Assembly: GCA_025928415.1 (NCBI GenBank)
Contig: JAICJK010000033.1
Location: 1-11,877, forward strand
DNA length: 11,877 bases
Source: Solirubrobacteraceae bacterium
Lineage (GTDB): Bacteria > Actinomycetota > Thermoleophilia > Solirubrobacterales > Solirubrobacteraceae
Direction: 5' to 3'
A program made the translations under genes and the position numbers. This document shows positions 8,901 to 11,877 of the stretch, in pieces (the stretch's first letter is position 1; each line of letters begins with the position of its first letter). A model generated the notes under the pieces. The model made no database searches. It had not been told where the DNA came from and was given only the letters and a program-made list of their open reading frames with translations.

Positions 8901-9968
8901 ATGGGCAGCCCCATCGAGATGACCCCGGTCCTGGACCGCCCAGCGCTGGCGCGCACGGACCCCACCGACCAGCTCACCGACGTGCTGGCGCTCCCCGAGC
9001 ACCTGCGCGACGCCCTCTGGAAGGTGGAGTCCGCGGGGCTGCAGCCGGCCGACACCCCCGACGGCCTGATCGTCGCCGGGATGGGCCAGAGCGCGATGGG
9101 CGGCCTGCTGGCGCGCGCGGCGCTCGGCGACCACGCCTCGCGGCCGATCCTCAACGCCCGCGCCTACGGCCTGCCGCCATGGACGACCCCGACCACGACG
9201 GTGCTCTGCGCGTCCTACTCGGGGGACACCGAGGAGACGCTGGCCTGCTACGAGGCCGCGGGCGCGCTCGGGGCCCCGCGGGTCGTCGTGACGACGGGCG
9301 GGCGCCTGGCCGCCCAGGCCCGCGAGGAGGGCGTCCCGGTCATCCCGATCGCCGGCGGCCTGACGTCCTCGACGGCGATCGGCTACCTCGTCGTCGCCGC
9401 GCTCGAGGTCGCCGCGCAGTGCGGCGCCGGCCCGCGGCTGACCTCGGAGATCGACGTGGCCGCCGAGCACCTCGAGGAGCTCGTGGTGGCCTGGGGGCCC
9501 GAGGCGCCGGAGGACTCCGAGGCCAAGGCGCTCGCGCGGGCACTGCACGCCACGGTGCCGGTGATCGCGGGCGCCGGCCTGACGACGCCGCTGGCGCTGC
9601 GCTGGAAGGCCCAGCTCAACATGGTCGCCGGCGTCCCCGCCTTCGCGTCCGAGCTGCCGGAGCTCGACCACGCCGAGCTCGCGGGCTGGGCGGGGGCGGA
9701 CTCGCTCGCGCGCTTCACGGCCGTCTTCCTCGACGACGCGGACACCCACCCGCGCGTCCAGGCGCGCATCGCGCTGACCCGCGAGATCGTCGACGCCCAC
9801 GCCGCCGCCACGCAACGCGTGGCCACGCGCGGCCAGACGGCGGTGGAGCGCGTCCTGTCGCTCGTGCTGTTCGGCGACCTCGTCGCCCACTACCTCGCCG
9901 CGCTGCGCGGGCTCGACCCCGCGGCGCAGGGCCTCGTCGACCGCCTCAAGGCCGAGCTGGGCTCCTAG
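8901..9968 (+). CDS. Bifunctional phosphoglucose/phosphomannose isomerase-like SIS protein
   Basis: Enzymes of this SIS-domain family interconvert glucose-6-P or mannose-6-P with fructose-6-P, linking glycolysis to mannose donors. The 355 residues include a sugar-phosphate-binding loop GMGQSAMGG (60-68), SYSGDTEETL (about 105-114), ELPELDHAELAGW around 250-262, and the C-terminal family ending LRGLDPAAQGLVDRLKAEL. Two positions differ from the pattern I recall: Gln where Gly is usual in GMGGSAxGG, and Ala where Asn is usual in NHNE. The catalytic-region Glu and His are kept, so activity is likely but specificity may differ. Mycobacteria carry a short SIS protein of this kind beside manA and manB. 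The ATG at 8901 has GAGG about 7 bases upstream and lies 23 bases after the previous stop. The stop codon touches the long inverted repeat. Confidence 0.85.
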   Translation: MGSPIEMTPVLDRPALARTDPTDQLTDVLALPEHLRDALWKVESAGLQPADTPDGLIVAGMGQSAMGGLLARAALGDHASRPILNARAYGLPPWTTPTTTVLCASYSGDTEETLACYEAAGALGAPRVVVTTGGRLAAQAREEGVPVIPIAGGLTSSTAIGYLVVAALEVAAQCGAGPRLTSEIDVAAEHLEELVVAWGPEAPEDSEAKALARALHATVPVIAGAGLTTPLALRWKAQLNMVAGVPAFASELPELDHAELAGWAGADSLARFTAVFLDDADTHPRVQARIALTREIVDAHAAATQRVATRGQTAVERVLSLVLFGDLVAHYLAALRGLDPAAQGLVDRLKAELGS

Positions 9969-10101
9969 GAACCGGTTTCACCGAAGACGCGATCGTGAGG
10001 CGACCGCCTCGCGGCGACGGATCGCCACCCGATGAGCCCACCGATCCAACCAGGATCGAAGGGCTCATCGGTCGGCGCCCGTCATCCACGATCCGGCCCC
10101 C

Positions 10102-11877
<1,776 letters not shown>

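Overview
This looks like a chromosomal segment from a very GC-rich actinobacterium. The gene set, the paired LCP proteins with an unusual C-terminal domain, and the protein flavour suggest a Thermoleophilia/Solirubrobacterales-type lineage. That placement is an inference from general resemblance, not from a marker-gene comparison. Coding density is high. No CRISPR array, transposase, rRNA or tRNA was seen, and no gene-free stretch exceeds about 170 bases.

Layout from left to right. (1) 1-1965 is the distal end of the F1Fo ATP synthase operon: atpD (beta) and atpC (epsilon), preceded by a small hairpin and a good ribosome binding site. (2) 2081-6374 is a tightly overlapping unit of an M20-family metallopeptidase/deacylase followed by two tandem LytR-CpsA-Psr (LCP) paralogues. 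A 51-bp double palindrome lies at the start of the first LCP gene. (3) 6409-9968 holds three nucleotide-sugar genes: UDP-glucose 6-dehydrogenase, a mannose-1-phosphate guanylyltransferase-like nucleotidyltransferase with a left-handed beta-helix tail, and a bifunctional phosphoglucose/phosphomannose isomerase-like SIS protein. (4) 9968-10134 is a roughly 167-bp long imperfect inverted repeat at the convergent gene boundary. (5) 10102-11058 on the minus strand is an EamA/DMT-family exporter. (6) 11118 to the right edge is a small MerR-family regulator followed 20 bp later by adenosylhomocysteinase (ahcY), which is cut by the window. A dyad lies between the exporter and merR.

How the genes fit together. 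Regions 2 and 3 read as a cell-envelope glycan locus. The isomerase and nucleotidyltransferase would make Fru-6-P/Man-6-P and GDP-mannose-type donors, and Ugd would make UDP-glucuronate. The LCP proteins would attach finished glycan to the wall outside the membrane. The MerR-ahcY pair belongs to the methyl cycle. In many actinobacteria the mannose/SIS genes and ahcY are near neighbours, so the exporter plus inverted repeat may interrupt an older neighbourhood.

The items most worth a second look are the long inverted repeat, the in-frame double palindrome at the LCP start, the conserved C-terminal domain on both LCP proteins, the MerR dyad beside ahcY, and two SD-less starts preceded by the same TACCCT hexamer.
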